Assembly: GCF_009674605.1 (NCBI RefSeq)
Contig: NZ_WKJO01000001.1
Location: forward strand, 558,001 to 622,000
Direction of reading: 5' to 3'
Origin: Haloferax litoreum
Lineage (GTDB): Archaea; Halobacteriota; Halobacteria; Halobacteriales; Haloferacaceae
Length of the DNA stretch: 64,000 nt
A program made the position numbers and the translations under genes. The notes below the pieces were generated by a model. That model searched no databases. It was given only the letters and a program-made list of their open reading frames with translations, and had not been told where the DNA came from. Shown here in pieces: positions 8,051-16,556 of this stretch. The number at the start of each line of letters is the position of its first letter. The first letter of the stretch is position 1.

Positions 8051-8345
8051 GGTTCGAAACCTCGGTCGAGGATTTTGTGGGCATTCATGTGCTATCATAC
8101 CTCATATGTCCCCGAGACGCATAAGTATGACCTCAATTTGCAGGGACGTTCCGCGCGCGAGAGACGTTACAGCGGTGCTAACTCAGGATTCGAACAGCGA
8201 GAGGTCCGGACTGGTTCTCGTTCCCGAACCGATGCGGGGGAGCAGTCCACGCTGAAACGCGGCAGATACTGTTGGTGGTTACAGAGTCCCCTCGTCGGGT
8301 CGACAATACAGACGTTTTTACCCGCCAACGGCCGAGACTACCACT

Positions 8346-8963
8346 ATGGACGATTCGCTTCGCGCCGGCGTCGCAATCTACAACGCGGGGGCGTATCGGG
8401 CGGCCCACGGCGCGTGGGAGTCCGTCTGGTTGGGCCTCGAAGACGGAAGCGACGACGAACGGTTTCTCCACGGTCTCATCCAGTTCACCGCCGCCGTCCA
8501 CCACGCCCGAGCGCAGAATTACTCCGGTGCAATAGGGTTGGCCAGCAGTGCTCAGACGTACCTCGATGGCCTCCCGGACGACTACCGCGGCCTCGACATC
8601 GACGGCGTTCGCACTGCCCTGTCACGTCTCGAATCTGACCCCGACATCGTCGTCCGTGACGACCCACCCAGACTCCGTCTCGACGGTCAGGTCGTCACTC
8701 TCGACGACCTCGACTTCGATGGTATCGTCGTCGCCGCCGAGACACTCGCCGAAGAGTTGGAGGGCTACGACGAATCGGTGGTCGAGGACGCAATCGAGTA
8801 CGCTCGGACAGAGGTCTCGAACGGGGCGCAGACGCAGTTCACGGCGATGGTGTTCGACTTCGTGCAAAACGACACACAGCGTGGCCTCGTCTACCAGCGA
8901 ATGACAGAACACGTTCGACTGAAACGACGCCGCGAAGACGACGTCACTGGGTTGTTCGAGTAA
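8346..8963 (+). CDS. DUF309 family protein
   Basis: A 205-residue protein. The N-terminal half has the DUF309 helical core: LRAGVAIYNAGAYRAAHGAWESVW, then FLHGLIQFTAAVHHA. This is a small helical bundle with conserved His and Glu. The C-terminal half, about residues 105-205, is haloarchaea-type and acidic, ending in a basic KRRRED stretch. The biochemical function of the family is unknown. It is convergent with azf, with only 10 bp between the stops. Confidence 0.8.
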   Translation: MDDSLRAGVAIYNAGAYRAAHGAWESVWLGLEDGSDDERFLHGLIQFTAAVHHARAQNYSGAIGLASSAQTYLDGLPDDYRGLDIDGVRTALSRLESDPDIVVRDDPPRLRLDGQVVTLDDLDFDGIVVAAETLAEELEGYDESVVEDAIEYARTEVSNGAQTQFTAMVFDFVQNDTQRGLVYQRMTEHVRLKRRREDDVTGLFE

Positions 8964-8973
8964 GTCGAGCGGT

Positions 8974-9762
8974 TCAGGCTTCGTCCAACGGTTCGCCCTC
9001 GAAGGTGTACTCTGCGGAGTTGTCGACAGGGTCGTAGCCGAGTACCTCGCGGGCGCGGTCGATAGAGTAGTATTTTCGGTCGTTGTCGGAGATGCCGTAG
9101 ACGATTTCGTAGTCGTAGTCGGCTTCCAGACAGCACTCGAAGAGGTGTGCACAGTCGCGGTACGAGAGCCACATCGCCTGTCCGCGTTCGTACTCCCGAG
9201 GTGGGTGGTGTTGCGTGAGGTTGCCGATGCGGACGTTGACGACGGAGATGTCGTGGTGGTCGTGGTAGTACCGGCCGAGTGTCTCACCAGTCGCCTTACT
9301 CACACCGTAGAGGTTGCTCGGACGGGGAAGTTCGTTCCCATCGAGGCGGAACTCGTGGTGCGAACGGTACATGTCCGGCGTCCGGTCTTCGGTCTCGTAC
9401 GCGCCCACGGCGTGGTTCGACGAGGCGAAGGCGAACTTCTCGACGCCCGCGTCGACGGCCGCCCGGTACATCTTCTGCGTCCCGTCGATGTTGTTTCTGA
9501 GTACACTGTCCCACGGTGCCTCTGGACGGGGGTCACCCGCGAGGTGGATGACTGCGTAGGCGCCGTCCATCGCGTTCTTCACGGCAGTTTCGTCCGTGAT
9601 GTCCGCGACGTAGACGTTCGTTCGGTCGACCGACGCTGGAATCTTCTCGTCTGGAAGTGGCTCGCGGTCCAGTAGCCGCCAGTCGTAGGCGTCACCAATG
9701 TGCCCGAGTATCGCCTGGCCGACGCGCCCGCCAGCCCCCGTAAGCAAAACCGGCTGGTCCAT
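8974..9762 (-). CDS. azf: NAD-dependent glucose-6-phosphate dehydrogenase (archaeal zwischenferment)
   Basis: A 262-residue extended short-chain dehydrogenase. From the ATG at 9762 it reads MDQPVLLTGAGGRVGQAILG, a Rossmann GxxGxxG. The active site YGVSK gives the YxxxK pair at about residue 155, preceded by the FASSNHAVG strand with catalytic Ser. Length and sequence match the haloarchaeal enzyme that starts the oxidative pentose phosphate pathway, which is unrelated to bacterial Zwf. A 51-codon upstream extension of the frame is not typical and was dropped. NAD-epimerase paralogs look similar, which limits certainty on substrate. Confidence 0.85.
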   Translation of the reverse strand: MDQPVLLTGAGGRVGQAILGHIGDAYDWRLLDREPLPDEKIPASVDRTNVYVADITDETAVKNAMDGAYAVIHLAGDPRPEAPWDSVLRNNIDGTQKMYRAAVDAGVEKFAFASSNHAVGAYETEDRTPDMYRSHHEFRLDGNELPRPSNLYGVSKATGETLGRYYHDHHDISVVNVRIGNLTQHHPPREYERGQAMWLSYRDCAHLFECCLEADYDYEIVYGISDNDRKYYSIDRAREVLGYDPVDNSAEYTFEGEPLDEA

Positions 9763-9862
9763 TCGGTTCAACGTCCGGCGAGGGAGGCTAAGTAAGGTCC
9801 GGTTCGCGTCTGCGAAGGCATCTAATCGGCGAACTTTAGCCCCGAGCGACATATCTCCGGAC

Positions 9863-10204
9863 ATGGTCACCGACCCACAGACCGCCTGTTTCGAGGCGGG
9901 TATCAAGTTCGGCACGCTCTACCACCAGTTCGCCGGCACGCCGGTCTCACCCGAGAGTGCTCGGAGCCTCGAACAGGCGATGGCGGAGGCCATCGAGAAC
10001 CAACCGTACTGTGAGTCGGTCTCCGTCGATATTCTGGACGACGAACTCGAAGCCGAACTCGCCGACTCGACGGCTGACTACACGGAACTCACGGGGCGGT
10101 TCATGGAAGTCGAGATGCAAATCGAGTACGAAGGCGTCACGGTCCGGACGAAGATGGAGATGGAAGACGGGTACCCGCTGATGAAACTCGTCTCTGTCGA
10201 GTGA
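9863..10204 (+). CDS. mptD: archaeal dihydroneopterin aldolase
   Basis: A 113-residue protein with FEAGIKFGTLYHQFAGTPVS at about residues 9-28, the signature of the archaeal MptD family, unrelated to bacterial FolB. It cleaves 7,8-dihydroneopterin to 6-hydroxymethyl-dihydropterin plus glycolaldehyde on the way to folate or methanopterin-type C1 carriers. The start at 9863 is divergent from azf and only 100 bp away. arfB, which acts in another branch of GTP-derived coenzyme synthesis, lies 570 bp further on. Confidence 0.87.
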   Translation: MVTDPQTACFEAGIKFGTLYHQFAGTPVSPESARSLEQAMAEAIENQPYCESVSVDILDDELEAELADSTADYTELTGRFMEVEMQIEYEGVTVRTKMEMEDGYPLMKLVSVE

Positions 10205-10312
10205 GGGTAGTCGAAGCGGTTCGAGAAATCGGCCACGACCACGACCGAGTCGCACGATTTCACTTTCACTTTCGGGGTCGTTTTTAAACCCCTCCGTGCC
10301 GAACGTGTTGGC

Positions 10313-10756
10313 ATGAGTCAAGCTACCCTCGGCGACGACGAACTGTTCGGAGAGGCGGCGGCGGAAATGCGTGCAGATGTCGAAGAACACCTCGACGAGG
10401 CCCGCGCCGTCCTCCCCGACGCAGACGACGTGTGGAACGCGGACGCTGACAACGTCCTCGGTGTCCTCAACGGCCTCCGGTCGTCCCTGAACGTCGAAGA
10501 CGCTAGCGAACACCTCCGGCAGGCCAAGAAGTGGTTCGTCATCGGCAAACGAGCAGAGGCGTTCGACGACCCGGAGGACCTGGAAGAAGCCATCGCTGAC
10601 CTCGAAGAACTCCTCGAGATGGTCGAAGACGCCCACGAACTCGTCGGCGAACTCACCAACACGATGCCGCAACTCCGTGGCGCACTCGCGGACGCCGCTG
10701 AAGCGGCCGGCGAAGAAGCGGAAGCGGAAGAAGAAGAGGAAGAGGAAGAAGAGTAG
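10313..10756 (+). CDS. DUF5790-type acidic coiled-coil protein
   Basis: A 147-residue, very acidic, mostly helical protein. Residues about 15-125 contain LRQAKKWFVIGKRAEAF and repeated EDLEEAIADLEELLEMVED heptad-like stretches, and the tail is a run of Glu. A T-rich TATA-like element (TCGTTTTTAAACC) lies about 30 bases before the ATG, which suggests a leaderless transcript. It resembles a haloarchaea-only family of unknown function. Confidence 0.7.
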   Translation: MSQATLGDDELFGEAAAEMRADVEEHLDEARAVLPDADDVWNADADNVLGVLNGLRSSLNVEDASEHLRQAKKWFVIGKRAEAFDDPEDLEEAIADLEELLEMVEDAHELVGELTNTMPQLRGALADAAEAAGEEAEAEEEEEEEEE

Positions 10757-10774
10757 CTCGGAGAGACAAGTCCC

Positions 10775-11497
10775 TCACGTGCGGTCACGCGATTCGACCG
10801 CTGCGAGGAGTCTCGCGAGTGCGTCGGCCGCGAGTGACTCCAACTCTTCTCCACGCGCCGCGTCGCCGTCGGCCGGGTCACCGACGACACCGTTTTCGGC
10901 GAATTCGTCCGAGTCGTGCGCGAGATTGACCCCCGAGACCCACTCTCCCCAGCGGTCTGCCGCGCCCTCTCTCGCTTCGTCGATTCGGTCTTCACGGACG
11001 AGTTCGGGATGCGTGTGTCGGAGCAGTGCGGTTTCGAGTGGCCCGCCGTGGCCCATGTCTGTGGAGTGTTCACCGACAGCGTCGAACCACGTGAACGCGA
11101 CGGTGTAGGCGTCGCCCGTCCGCGAGATTCGTCGGCAGACTTCTGCGAGGGCCTCGATGTTACCGCCGTGGCCGTTCACGACGACGACGCGGTCGAATCC
11201 GTGGAACGCGAGCGATTCGATAGTCTCGCGGACGTACGCGCGGAAGGTGTCAGGTGAGACCCACAGCGTTCCGTCGAAGGCGCGGTGTTCCTCGGCGACG
11301 CCGACCGGAATCGTCGGGGCGACGACAACCTCGCCGTCGAACGCCTCGGCACCCGCCTCGGCAATCGAGTCGGCGTTGAGAAAGTCCGTCCCGAGCGGTG
11401 CGTGTGGTCCGTGTTGCTCGGTACTCCCGACGGGGAGGACCGCGAGGTTGGCGTCGAGGTCGGCGACATCGGTCCAGGTGGCCTCAGAGAGTCGCAT
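10775..11497 (-). CDS. arfB: creatininase-family formamide hydrolase ArfB
   Basis: A 240-residue creatininase-fold metal hydrolase. LPVGSTEQHGPHAPLGTDFLNA carries metal ligands Glu, His and Asp at about residues 21-42. VVVNGHGGNIEAL (about 106-118) and DMGHGGPLETALL (about 147-159) complete the active site. In archaea this family includes ArfB, which deformylates the GTP cyclohydrolase III product for riboflavin and F420. mptD nearby supports a coenzyme role, though other creatininase homologues exist. It is convergent with the acidic coiled-coil gene. Confidence 0.8.
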   Translation of the reverse strand: MRLSEATWTDVADLDANLAVLPVGSTEQHGPHAPLGTDFLNADSIAEAGAEAFDGEVVVAPTIPVGVAEEHRAFDGTLWVSPDTFRAYVRETIESLAFHGFDRVVVVNGHGGNIEALAEVCRRISRTGDAYTVAFTWFDAVGEHSTDMGHGGPLETALLRHTHPELVREDRIDEAREGAADRWGEWVSGVNLAHDSDEFAENGVVGDPADGDAARGEELESLAADALARLLAAVESRDRT

Positions 11498-11583
11498 GAC
11501 GGGAGAACGGAGGGGGTGGCCTTAGTGGTAGGCGCTTTCAGCGGGGAGCAGGGGGCGTTGATTCGAGTGGAATCTCGCGTCCG

Positions 11584-13521
11584 TCAGTCGTCGCTGGCGT
11601 CTACTTCGGCCTGCCGGCGCGCGGCGCGTTCGACGAACTCGTCGGGGAGTTGGTCGATTTCCCCCGCCTGAACGCCCCAGAGGTGAGCGTAGAGGCCGTC
11701 TTCGGTCAACAGGTCGTCGTGGGTTCCGCGTTCGACGATACGACCGTCTTCGAGGACGACGATTTGGTCGGCGTCTTTGATGGTCGAGAGGCGGTGCGCG
11801 ATGCTGAACGTGGTTCGGTCGGCAGTGAGCGAATCGAGCGAGCGCTGGATGAGCATCTCCGTCTCGGTGTCCACGTCCGACGTGGCCTCGTCCAAGACGA
11901 GGATTTCGGGGTCTTTGAGGATGGCACGGGCGATAGAGACACGCTGGCGTTGGCCGCCCGAAAGCTTCACCCCGCGTTCGCCGACTTTCGTGTCGTATCC
12001 GTTGGGGAGATTCGAGATGAAGTCGTGGGCCTCGGCGGCTTTCGCGGCCGCGACGATATCCTCGTGGTCGGCGTCGAACGTGCCGTAGGCGATGTTCTCC
12101 TCGACTGTCCCGTAGAACAGGAACGTCTCTTGACTGACGTAGGCGATGGATTCACGCAGACTCGATAGCGCTACGTCACGAACGTCTTGGCCGTCGATAC
12201 TGACACTTCCTTCGTCGGTGTCGTACATCCGCATCAACAACTTGAGGATGGTCGATTTCCCGGCACCGGTCGGGCCGACGAGCGCGAGTGTTTCCCCGCC
12301 GCCGACGTCGAACGAGATGTCTTCGACGATTGGGTCGCCGTCGTCGTAGCCGAACGTCACGTCGTCGTACTCGACGCGGCCCTCGGAGACGACGAGGTCC
12401 GGCGCGTCTTTCTTCTCGGCGAGGCGGGCGGGTTCGTCCATCAGGCCGAAGATGCGCGCACTGGAGGCGTGGGCGCGCTGGTACATGTTGATTATCTGCC
12501 CGAATTGGGCCAGCGGCCAGACGAACTGTTGTGTGAGCAGGATGAACGTGACGAACTCACCGATTTCGAGCGTGCCGGTGAAGGGGCCGGGACCCTCGCC
12601 GTTGATTACCCAGAGGCCACCGACGACGAACGTCAGTGTGAATCCGATGCCGGCGAGGATGCGCAGTGCCGGGAAGAACTTGATTCGAGTGTTGATGGCG
12701 TCCCAGTTGGCGTCGAAGTAATCCATGGAGACGCCATCGACGCGGTCTGATTCGTGGGATTCGGCGTTGAACGTCTTGATGACCTGAATACCGCCGAGGT
12801 TGTTCTCCAATCGAGAGTTGAGTTTGCCGACGGACGAACGCACGTCGGCGTACTTCGGCTGGATGATGTCGACGAACTTCCACGTGAACAGCGCGATGAG
12901 GGGAACCGGAAGCAGGGCGACGAGTGCCAGTTGCCAGTTGTACGAGACGAGGACGACGGCGATGGCGAGGACCATCACGGAGAGACGGAAGAACGAGTTC
13001 ATCCCGTCGTTGAGGAACCGTTCGAGTCGGTTCACGTCGTTCGAGAGGATGGACATCATCTCGCCGGTTTGCTTGTCGGCGAAGAAGTCCATGTTGAGCA
13101 GTTGCATCCGGTCGTACGTGTCGGTCCGGACGGCGTGCTGGATGTTCTGCGCGTAGGAGTTCCATCCCCAATTGCGGAGCCAGTGGAACAGGGCACCGCC
13201 GGTGAAACTGAAGACGATGAGGCCGACGGCGAACATGAACTGGCCGCTTCGCGCCGCGGGAACGAATGGGGCAATCCACGCTTCGGGGAGGACGGGGAAT
13301 CCTGCTGCGAAGGACTTCTCTTGGCGGATGATGGCGTCGATGGCGAGGCCGAGAACGACCGGTGGGACCAAATCCAGCACTCGGGCGGCGATGCTGGCAA
13401 GGACGCCGACGACGAACTGCGAGGTGTTCTCACGCCCGTATTCGGAGAACAGTCGTCGCATCGGGTTGTCGACCCGTTCTCGCTGGTCCTCGAACGGGTC
13501 GTCGTCTGTATCAGGAGGCAC
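11584..13521 (-). CDS. ABC transporter, fused permease and ATPase (exporter type)
   Basis: A 645-residue half-transporter. The N-terminal transmembrane domain (about residues 35-350) has six predicted helices, with the coupling segment DKQTGEMMSILSNDVNRLE. The nucleotide-binding domain follows: GRVEYDDVTFGYDDG, Walker A GPTGAGKST at about 425, Q-loop YVSQETFLF, signature LSGGQRQRVSIARAILKDP, Walker B EILVLDEATSDVDTETE, and H-loop SIAHRLSTI. It should homodimerise as an MsbA/MDR-like exporter of lipids or drugs. The cargo cannot be read from sequence. The gene is monocistronic. Confidence 0.93.
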   Translation of the reverse strand: MPPDTDDDPFEDQRERVDNPMRRLFSEYGRENTSQFVVGVLASIAARVLDLVPPVVLGLAIDAIIRQEKSFAAGFPVLPEAWIAPFVPAARSGQFMFAVGLIVFSFTGGALFHWLRNWGWNSYAQNIQHAVRTDTYDRMQLLNMDFFADKQTGEMMSILSNDVNRLERFLNDGMNSFFRLSVMVLAIAVVLVSYNWQLALVALLPVPLIALFTWKFVDIIQPKYADVRSSVGKLNSRLENNLGGIQVIKTFNAESHESDRVDGVSMDYFDANWDAINTRIKFFPALRILAGIGFTLTFVVGGLWVINGEGPGPFTGTLEIGEFVTFILLTQQFVWPLAQFGQIINMYQRAHASSARIFGLMDEPARLAEKKDAPDLVVSEGRVEYDDVTFGYDDGDPIVEDISFDVGGGETLALVGPTGAGKSTILKLLMRMYDTDEGSVSIDGQDVRDVALSSLRESIAYVSQETFLFYGTVEENIAYGTFDADHEDIVAAAKAAEAHDFISNLPNGYDTKVGERGVKLSGGQRQRVSIARAILKDPEILVLDEATSDVDTETEMLIQRSLDSLTADRTTFSIAHRLSTIKDADQIVVLEDGRIVERGTHDDLLTEDGLYAHLWGVQAGEIDQLPDEFVERAARRQAEVDASDD

Positions 13522-13589
13522 GAAATCGTTTCAGGGCGCGCGCAGGCTAAAGTCCTCGGGTGGGGGAGCCCTCCGCCGGTTTCTGTCGG

Positions 13590-13979
13590 TCAGGCGCCAT
13601 CATCACGGCGCGCCTGCAGCGTCACGATACCCTGTGCAACCGAGAGGATGAAGGTTGCCGCAAGCAGGGCGAGTGAGACGGGCAGTCGGAACTCTGGACG
13701 GCCGACGGCGAGGAAATAGCTGTGCGCGACGACGGCGAACAGACCCGCACCCACGAGGAGGAGTGAGAACTGATAGCCACGTCGCTCTCGCTGGACGAGT
13801 CGACGCAGTCCGTCGAGGAACACGAGGACGACGGCGAGGTTGAGAAGGTTGAACACCTGAATGCCGCCGGGGATGCCGAACAGGGTCCACTCTTCCCAGT
13901 ACGCGGAGTCTATCTCGTGCGTAATCAGCACCGCCACGTTCAGAATGTACAACCGAACCGTCCACCTGTGACTGTCCAT
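13590..13979 (-). CDS. four-helix membrane protein (DUF6713-like)
   Basis: A 129-residue integral membrane protein starting MDSHRWTVRLYILNVAVLITHEIDSAYW. Four hydrophobic segments are evident. The motif HEIDSAYWEEWTLFGIPGG with conserved His, Glu, Asp and Trp is characteristic of a small family of unknown function. The assignment to DUF6713 is from memory. The frame is open 56 codons upstream, but that part is basic and non-hydrophobic. Confidence 0.7.
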   Translation of the reverse strand: MDSHRWTVRLYILNVAVLITHEIDSAYWEEWTLFGIPGGIQVFNLLNLAVVLVFLDGLRRLVQRERRGYQFSLLLVGAGLFAVVAHSYFLAVGRPEFRLPVSLALLAATFILSVAQGIVTLQARRDDGA

Positions 13980-14025
13980 CGTTTGACCACCTGAACGATG
14001 GGGTGCCAGTGAGATGAAGTTGGGG

Positions 14026-14295
14026 TTACAGGAACCGTCCTTCGACTTCGGGGTCGATACCGGCCTCGGAGAGGTCTTGACGGACGCGTTCACGGAGTGG
14101 GTCCGGAACCGTGTCGCGTCCGACTGGGACCGCCGTCTCGCCGTCACCTTTCACTTTCCAGTAGAGGACACAGTTCGACGGTTCGTAGAATTCGATGCTA
14201 TACGCGTCGTCGGCACCGCGGTAGTGGACGCGGGCCGCGAAGTCCTCAGCGAACCACCCTTCGAGGTCGGCCAGCGCATCGACGTATTCGCTCAT
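14026..14295 (-). CDS. conserved haloarchaeal hypothetical protein
   Basis: An 89-residue acidic soluble protein beginning MSEYVDALADLEGWFAEDFAARVHYRG. It looks like a compact alpha/beta fold with the central strand pair YSIEFYEPSNCVLYWKVKG. The upstream continuation of the frame is the antisense of the next gene and was rejected. It lies 41 bp downstream of the DUF192 gene on the same strand, so the two may be cotranscribed. The function is unknown. Confidence 0.7.
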   Translation of the reverse strand: MSEYVDALADLEGWFAEDFAARVHYRGADDAYSIEFYEPSNCVLYWKVKGDGETAVPVGRDTVPDPLRERVRQDLSEAGIDPEVEGRFL

Positions 14296-14336
14296 GGGGT
14301 GACTCTCACAGGCCACGCTTTCGGTCGTTTCGCTTT

Positions 14337-14834
14337 TCAGTCGAGGACGACGCGGTCGCCTTCTTCGATACACGTCTCGTTCGTGTAGCCGTACGGGACT
14401 TCGAGGACGTACTTCCCAGTGCCTCGGTAGCGAGTCAAGTCGGACTCGCTCGTCCCCTCGAGGTCCAATTCGGCGTGGTGAATCTTCGTGATGGTGCCGT
14501 TCTCGGCGACGAAGACGATGTCGAGCGGGAAGGCCATATCGCGCATCACGTAGGCGTAGGTCCCCGGCGAGTCGTGGACGAACCACATCCCCTCGTTCGC
14601 CGCGAGCGACTCGGTGTCGCTCAACCCCGTGAAGCGCTTGGCGTAGGTGTCGGCGACACGGGCATCGACGGTGGCGAGCGTCTCACCCGTCTCGTCGTCG
14701 ACGATGGTCAGCGAGGTTCGCTCGTAGTCGTCGGTCGCCCCCGGTGCGATTGCCGGGTTTGAGAGGTAGACCACGCTGGCGACGACGACGAGCACGGCCG
14801 CGAAGAACACCGCAGTTCGTGCGCGAGAGGTCAT
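14337..14834 (-). CDS. DUF192 family protein, membrane anchored
   Basis: A 165-residue protein with one N-terminal hydrophobic helix (RTAVFFAAVLVVVASVVYLS) that should anchor it outside the cell. The DUF192 beta-barrel follows: RFTGLSDTESLAANEGMWFV, then MRDMAFPLDIVFVAENGTI, ending YVLEVPYGYTNE. The family is widespread and uncharacterised biochemically. Confidence 0.85.
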   Translation of the reverse strand: MTSRARTAVFFAAVLVVVASVVYLSNPAIAPGATDDYERTSLTIVDDETGETLATVDARVADTYAKRFTGLSDTESLAANEGMWFVHDSPGTYAYVMRDMAFPLDIVFVAENGTITKIHHAELDLEGTSESDLTRYRGTGKYVLEVPYGYTNETCIEEGDRVVLD

Positions 14835-14894
14835 TCGTTCGATACAATGGTCGCCGTGAGTCTAAGGGTTCCGGGGAGTCGGTCGAAACAATAA

Positions 14895-14904
14895 CCGTTA
14901 TGAG
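14895..14904 (+). promoter_or_regulatory. TATA-like promoter of tRNA-Val
   Basis: CCGTTATGAG lies about 30 bases before the mature tRNA-Val 5' end. Confidence 0.45.
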
Positions 14905-14929
14905 CGCGAACCGGTTCGGTTGAACTGCA

Positions 14930-15003
14930 GGGCTCGTGGTCTAGTTGGTTATGACGCGGCCTTTACAAGGCTGAGGTCGGTGGTTCGAATCCGCCCGAGC
15001 CCA
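14930..15003 (+). tRNA. tRNA-Val(TAC)
   Basis: The acceptor GGGCTCG pairs with CGAGCCC and the discriminator is A. The anticodon loop TTTACAA gives anticodon TAC for GUA codons. The T arm is GGTGG-TTCGAAT-CCGCC. It is immediately followed by hairpins and partial copies of its own 3' end. Confidence 0.93.
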
Positions 15004-15232
15004 TGTTTCTGCGACGAACGAAGTGAGTCGAGAAACATCACTGAGGGTGGGAGAACCTTGCGGCAACCGAGCGGAGCGAGGTTGACGGAGTGGCTCGAAT
15101 CCGCCCGAGCCCACTTCTGACGACACAACACGACGAGCGGAGCGAGGAGTCTGTGTCGTCTGAGTGGGCGACGAGGATTCGAACCCTACGAGGCGAGCGA
15201 AGCGAGTCTCGGTCCGGTTCGAATCCGCACGA
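15004..15232 (+). repeat. tRNA-Val 3'-end copies with GARCNNNGYGA hairpins
   Basis: Four hairpins share an 11-nt loop class. Loop 15016-15026 GAACGAAGTGA is closed by CGAC/GTCG and TGTTTCT/AGAAACA. Loop 15069-15079 GAGCGGAGCGA is closed by CAACC/GGTTG. Loop 15135-15145 GAGCGGAGCGA lies inside a 9-bp stem, 15119-15127 with 15152-15160. Loop 15195-15205 GAGCGAAGCGA is closed by CGAGGC/GTCTCG. Interleaved are a 23-nt copy of the tRNA 3' end at 15091-15113 (one mismatch), an inverted T-arm piece at 15175-15185 (GGATTCGAACC) and the matching direct piece at 15216-15226. The last two form an outer stem around the fourth hairpin. No gene is credible here. Confidence 0.88.
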
Positions 15233-15297
15233 TGCCTCTCACTCCCCACACCCACCACACGAACCTTTTTAGCCCAAACCGCACCCACTCCCGTCCA

Positions 15298-15693
15298 GTG
15301 ACTCTCACGACTCGCCTCCGCGACAACCCACGGGCGACCCTCGTCGTCCTCGGGTACGCACTCGTCGTCCTCGTCGCCTCGGTGGTCCCGACACCACCGG
15401 GGGGTCTCACACCGAGCGGACCGCTCGGACTCGTCGGACTCGACAAGTGGGTCCACGGGGTCGGATACGCAGTGCTGGGGTTCGGTCTTGCACTCGCCAG
15501 TCGGGCACAGCGGGGGACAGAAATTGGCCACGTTATCGTCGTCGCCAGTGCCTACGGCGCGGGAATCGAACTCGTACAGGCGACGCTTCCGTATCGGTCG
15601 TTCAGCATCGCCGACGCGGGCGCGAACGTTCTCGGAGCGGTACTCGGGGGTCTCCTCTGGTACATCAGCAACAGATTACAAACCGGCAGGTAG
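15298..15693 (+). CDS. VanZ family membrane protein
   Basis: A 131-residue protein from the GTG at 15298. A TATA element (CCTTTTTAG, near 15263-15272) sits about 27 bases upstream, pointing to a leaderless GTG start; the longer ATG frame from 15232 would start inside the tRNA-derived repeat. Four hydrophobic helices and the VanZ motifs LDKWVHGVGYAVLGF and AYGAGIELVQATLPYRSFSIADAGANVLGAVLG are visible. VanZ-fold proteins are small membrane proteins of mostly unknown role. Confidence 0.83.
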   Translation: MTLTTRLRDNPRATLVVLGYALVVLVASVVPTPPGGLTPSGPLGLVGLDKWVHGVGYAVLGFGLALASRAQRGTEIGHVIVVASAYGAGIELVQATLPYRSFSIADAGANVLGAVLGGLLWYISNRLQTGR

Positions 15694-15740
15694 CGTTATC
15701 ATCCCCCCTTGTCTACCACCAGCCGAGAAGTGAGAGGCAC

Positions 15741-16421
15741 ATGGGCACGAAACGACTACTCCGGGCATCTGGGCGGGCTCTCGGACTCGTGGGGGTGGCG
15801 CTCACCGGCGTGTACCTCCTCGCGCTCCGCCCGTGGCACAGGCGCTGGGGAACGACCGACACCGAGGCGACGGGCGCACTTCCGGGCGACGACTTCGTCG
15901 AGGACGCAGACGTAGAGTCGACGCGGGCAATCACCATCGCAGCGCCGTCACGGGCCGTCTGGCCGTGGTTGGTGCAGTTGGGTCAGGGCCGCGGTGGCTT
16001 CTACAGTTACGAACGATTGGAGAGCTTCTTCGGGTTACAGACTCACGACGCCGACCCCACCCAACCGAGTCATCACCATCTCCGCGTCGGCGACGCGATT
16101 CGACTCGGCCCGCTGGGGACGAACGCGCTGACGTTCCGCGTGGCGGTCATCGACCCTGGCCGGTCGCTCGTGTTGAGCGCCCCGGGGTGGGAGACGGGCG
16201 CGAGTCCGGCGACGTGGACGTTCGCGTTGCACGAACTCTCACCGGGTTCGACGAGGCTCGTCGTTCGGTTCCGCGGACGTTCGACGACTCTTCGAGAGCG
16301 TTTGGTCAACCGACTCGTCGTGGAACCCGTGCAATTCGCCATGGAGCGGAAGATGCTCAAGGGCATCCGCAAACGGGCCGAGCGGGCGCGAGCGAGTGCG
16401 ACTGAGGGGCGGCGGCGCTGA
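15741..16421 (+). CDS. SRPBCC/START-like domain protein
   Basis: A 226-residue protein. The N-terminus carries a hydrophobic helix (about residues 11-30, LGLVGVALTGVYLLALRPW), so it is probably membrane-anchored. The rest has an SRPBCC-type helix-grip fold: TRAITIAAPSRAVWPWLVQLGQGRGGFYSYERLESFFGLQ is typical of the family. The C-terminus is basic (KRAERARASATEGRRR). Ligand and function are unknown. It follows the VanZ gene by 47 bp and may share its transcript. Confidence 0.8.
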   Translation: MGTKRLLRASGRALGLVGVALTGVYLLALRPWHRRWGTTDTEATGALPGDDFVEDADVESTRAITIAAPSRAVWPWLVQLGQGRGGFYSYERLESFFGLQTHDADPTQPSHHHLRVGDAIRLGPLGTNALTFRVAVIDPGRSLVLSAPGWETGASPATWTFALHELSPGSTRLVVRFRGRSTTLRERLVNRLVVEPVQFAMERKMLKGIRKRAERARASATEGRRR

Positions 16422-16447
16422 CCCACCGCCGACGGGCGATTCGAAAG

Positions 16448-16470
16448 TCTTTTTCGTCCCCTCCGGCTTC
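16448..16470 (+). promoter_or_regulatory. promoter of tRNA-Phe copy 1
   Basis: TCTTTTTCGTCCCCTCC lies about 20-35 bases before the tRNA. A closely similar element (CGTTTTTTCTCCCCTGC) precedes the second tRNA-Phe at 20282, so the promoter was duplicated with the gene. Confidence 0.55.
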
Positions 16471-16482
16471 GGAAGAGTGCAA

Positions 16483-16556
16483 GCCGCCTTAGCTCAGACT
16501 GGGAGAGCACTCGACTGAAGATCGAGCTGTCCCCGGTTCAAATCCGGGAGGCGGCA
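16483..16556 (+). tRNA. tRNA-Phe(GAA), copy 1
   Basis: The acceptor GCCGCCT pairs with AGGCGGC and the discriminator is A. The anticodon loop CTGAAGA is closed by TCGA/TCGA pairing within ACTCGA...TCGAGC. The sequence is identical over all 74 nt to the tRNA-Phe at 20282-20355. Confidence 0.95.
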
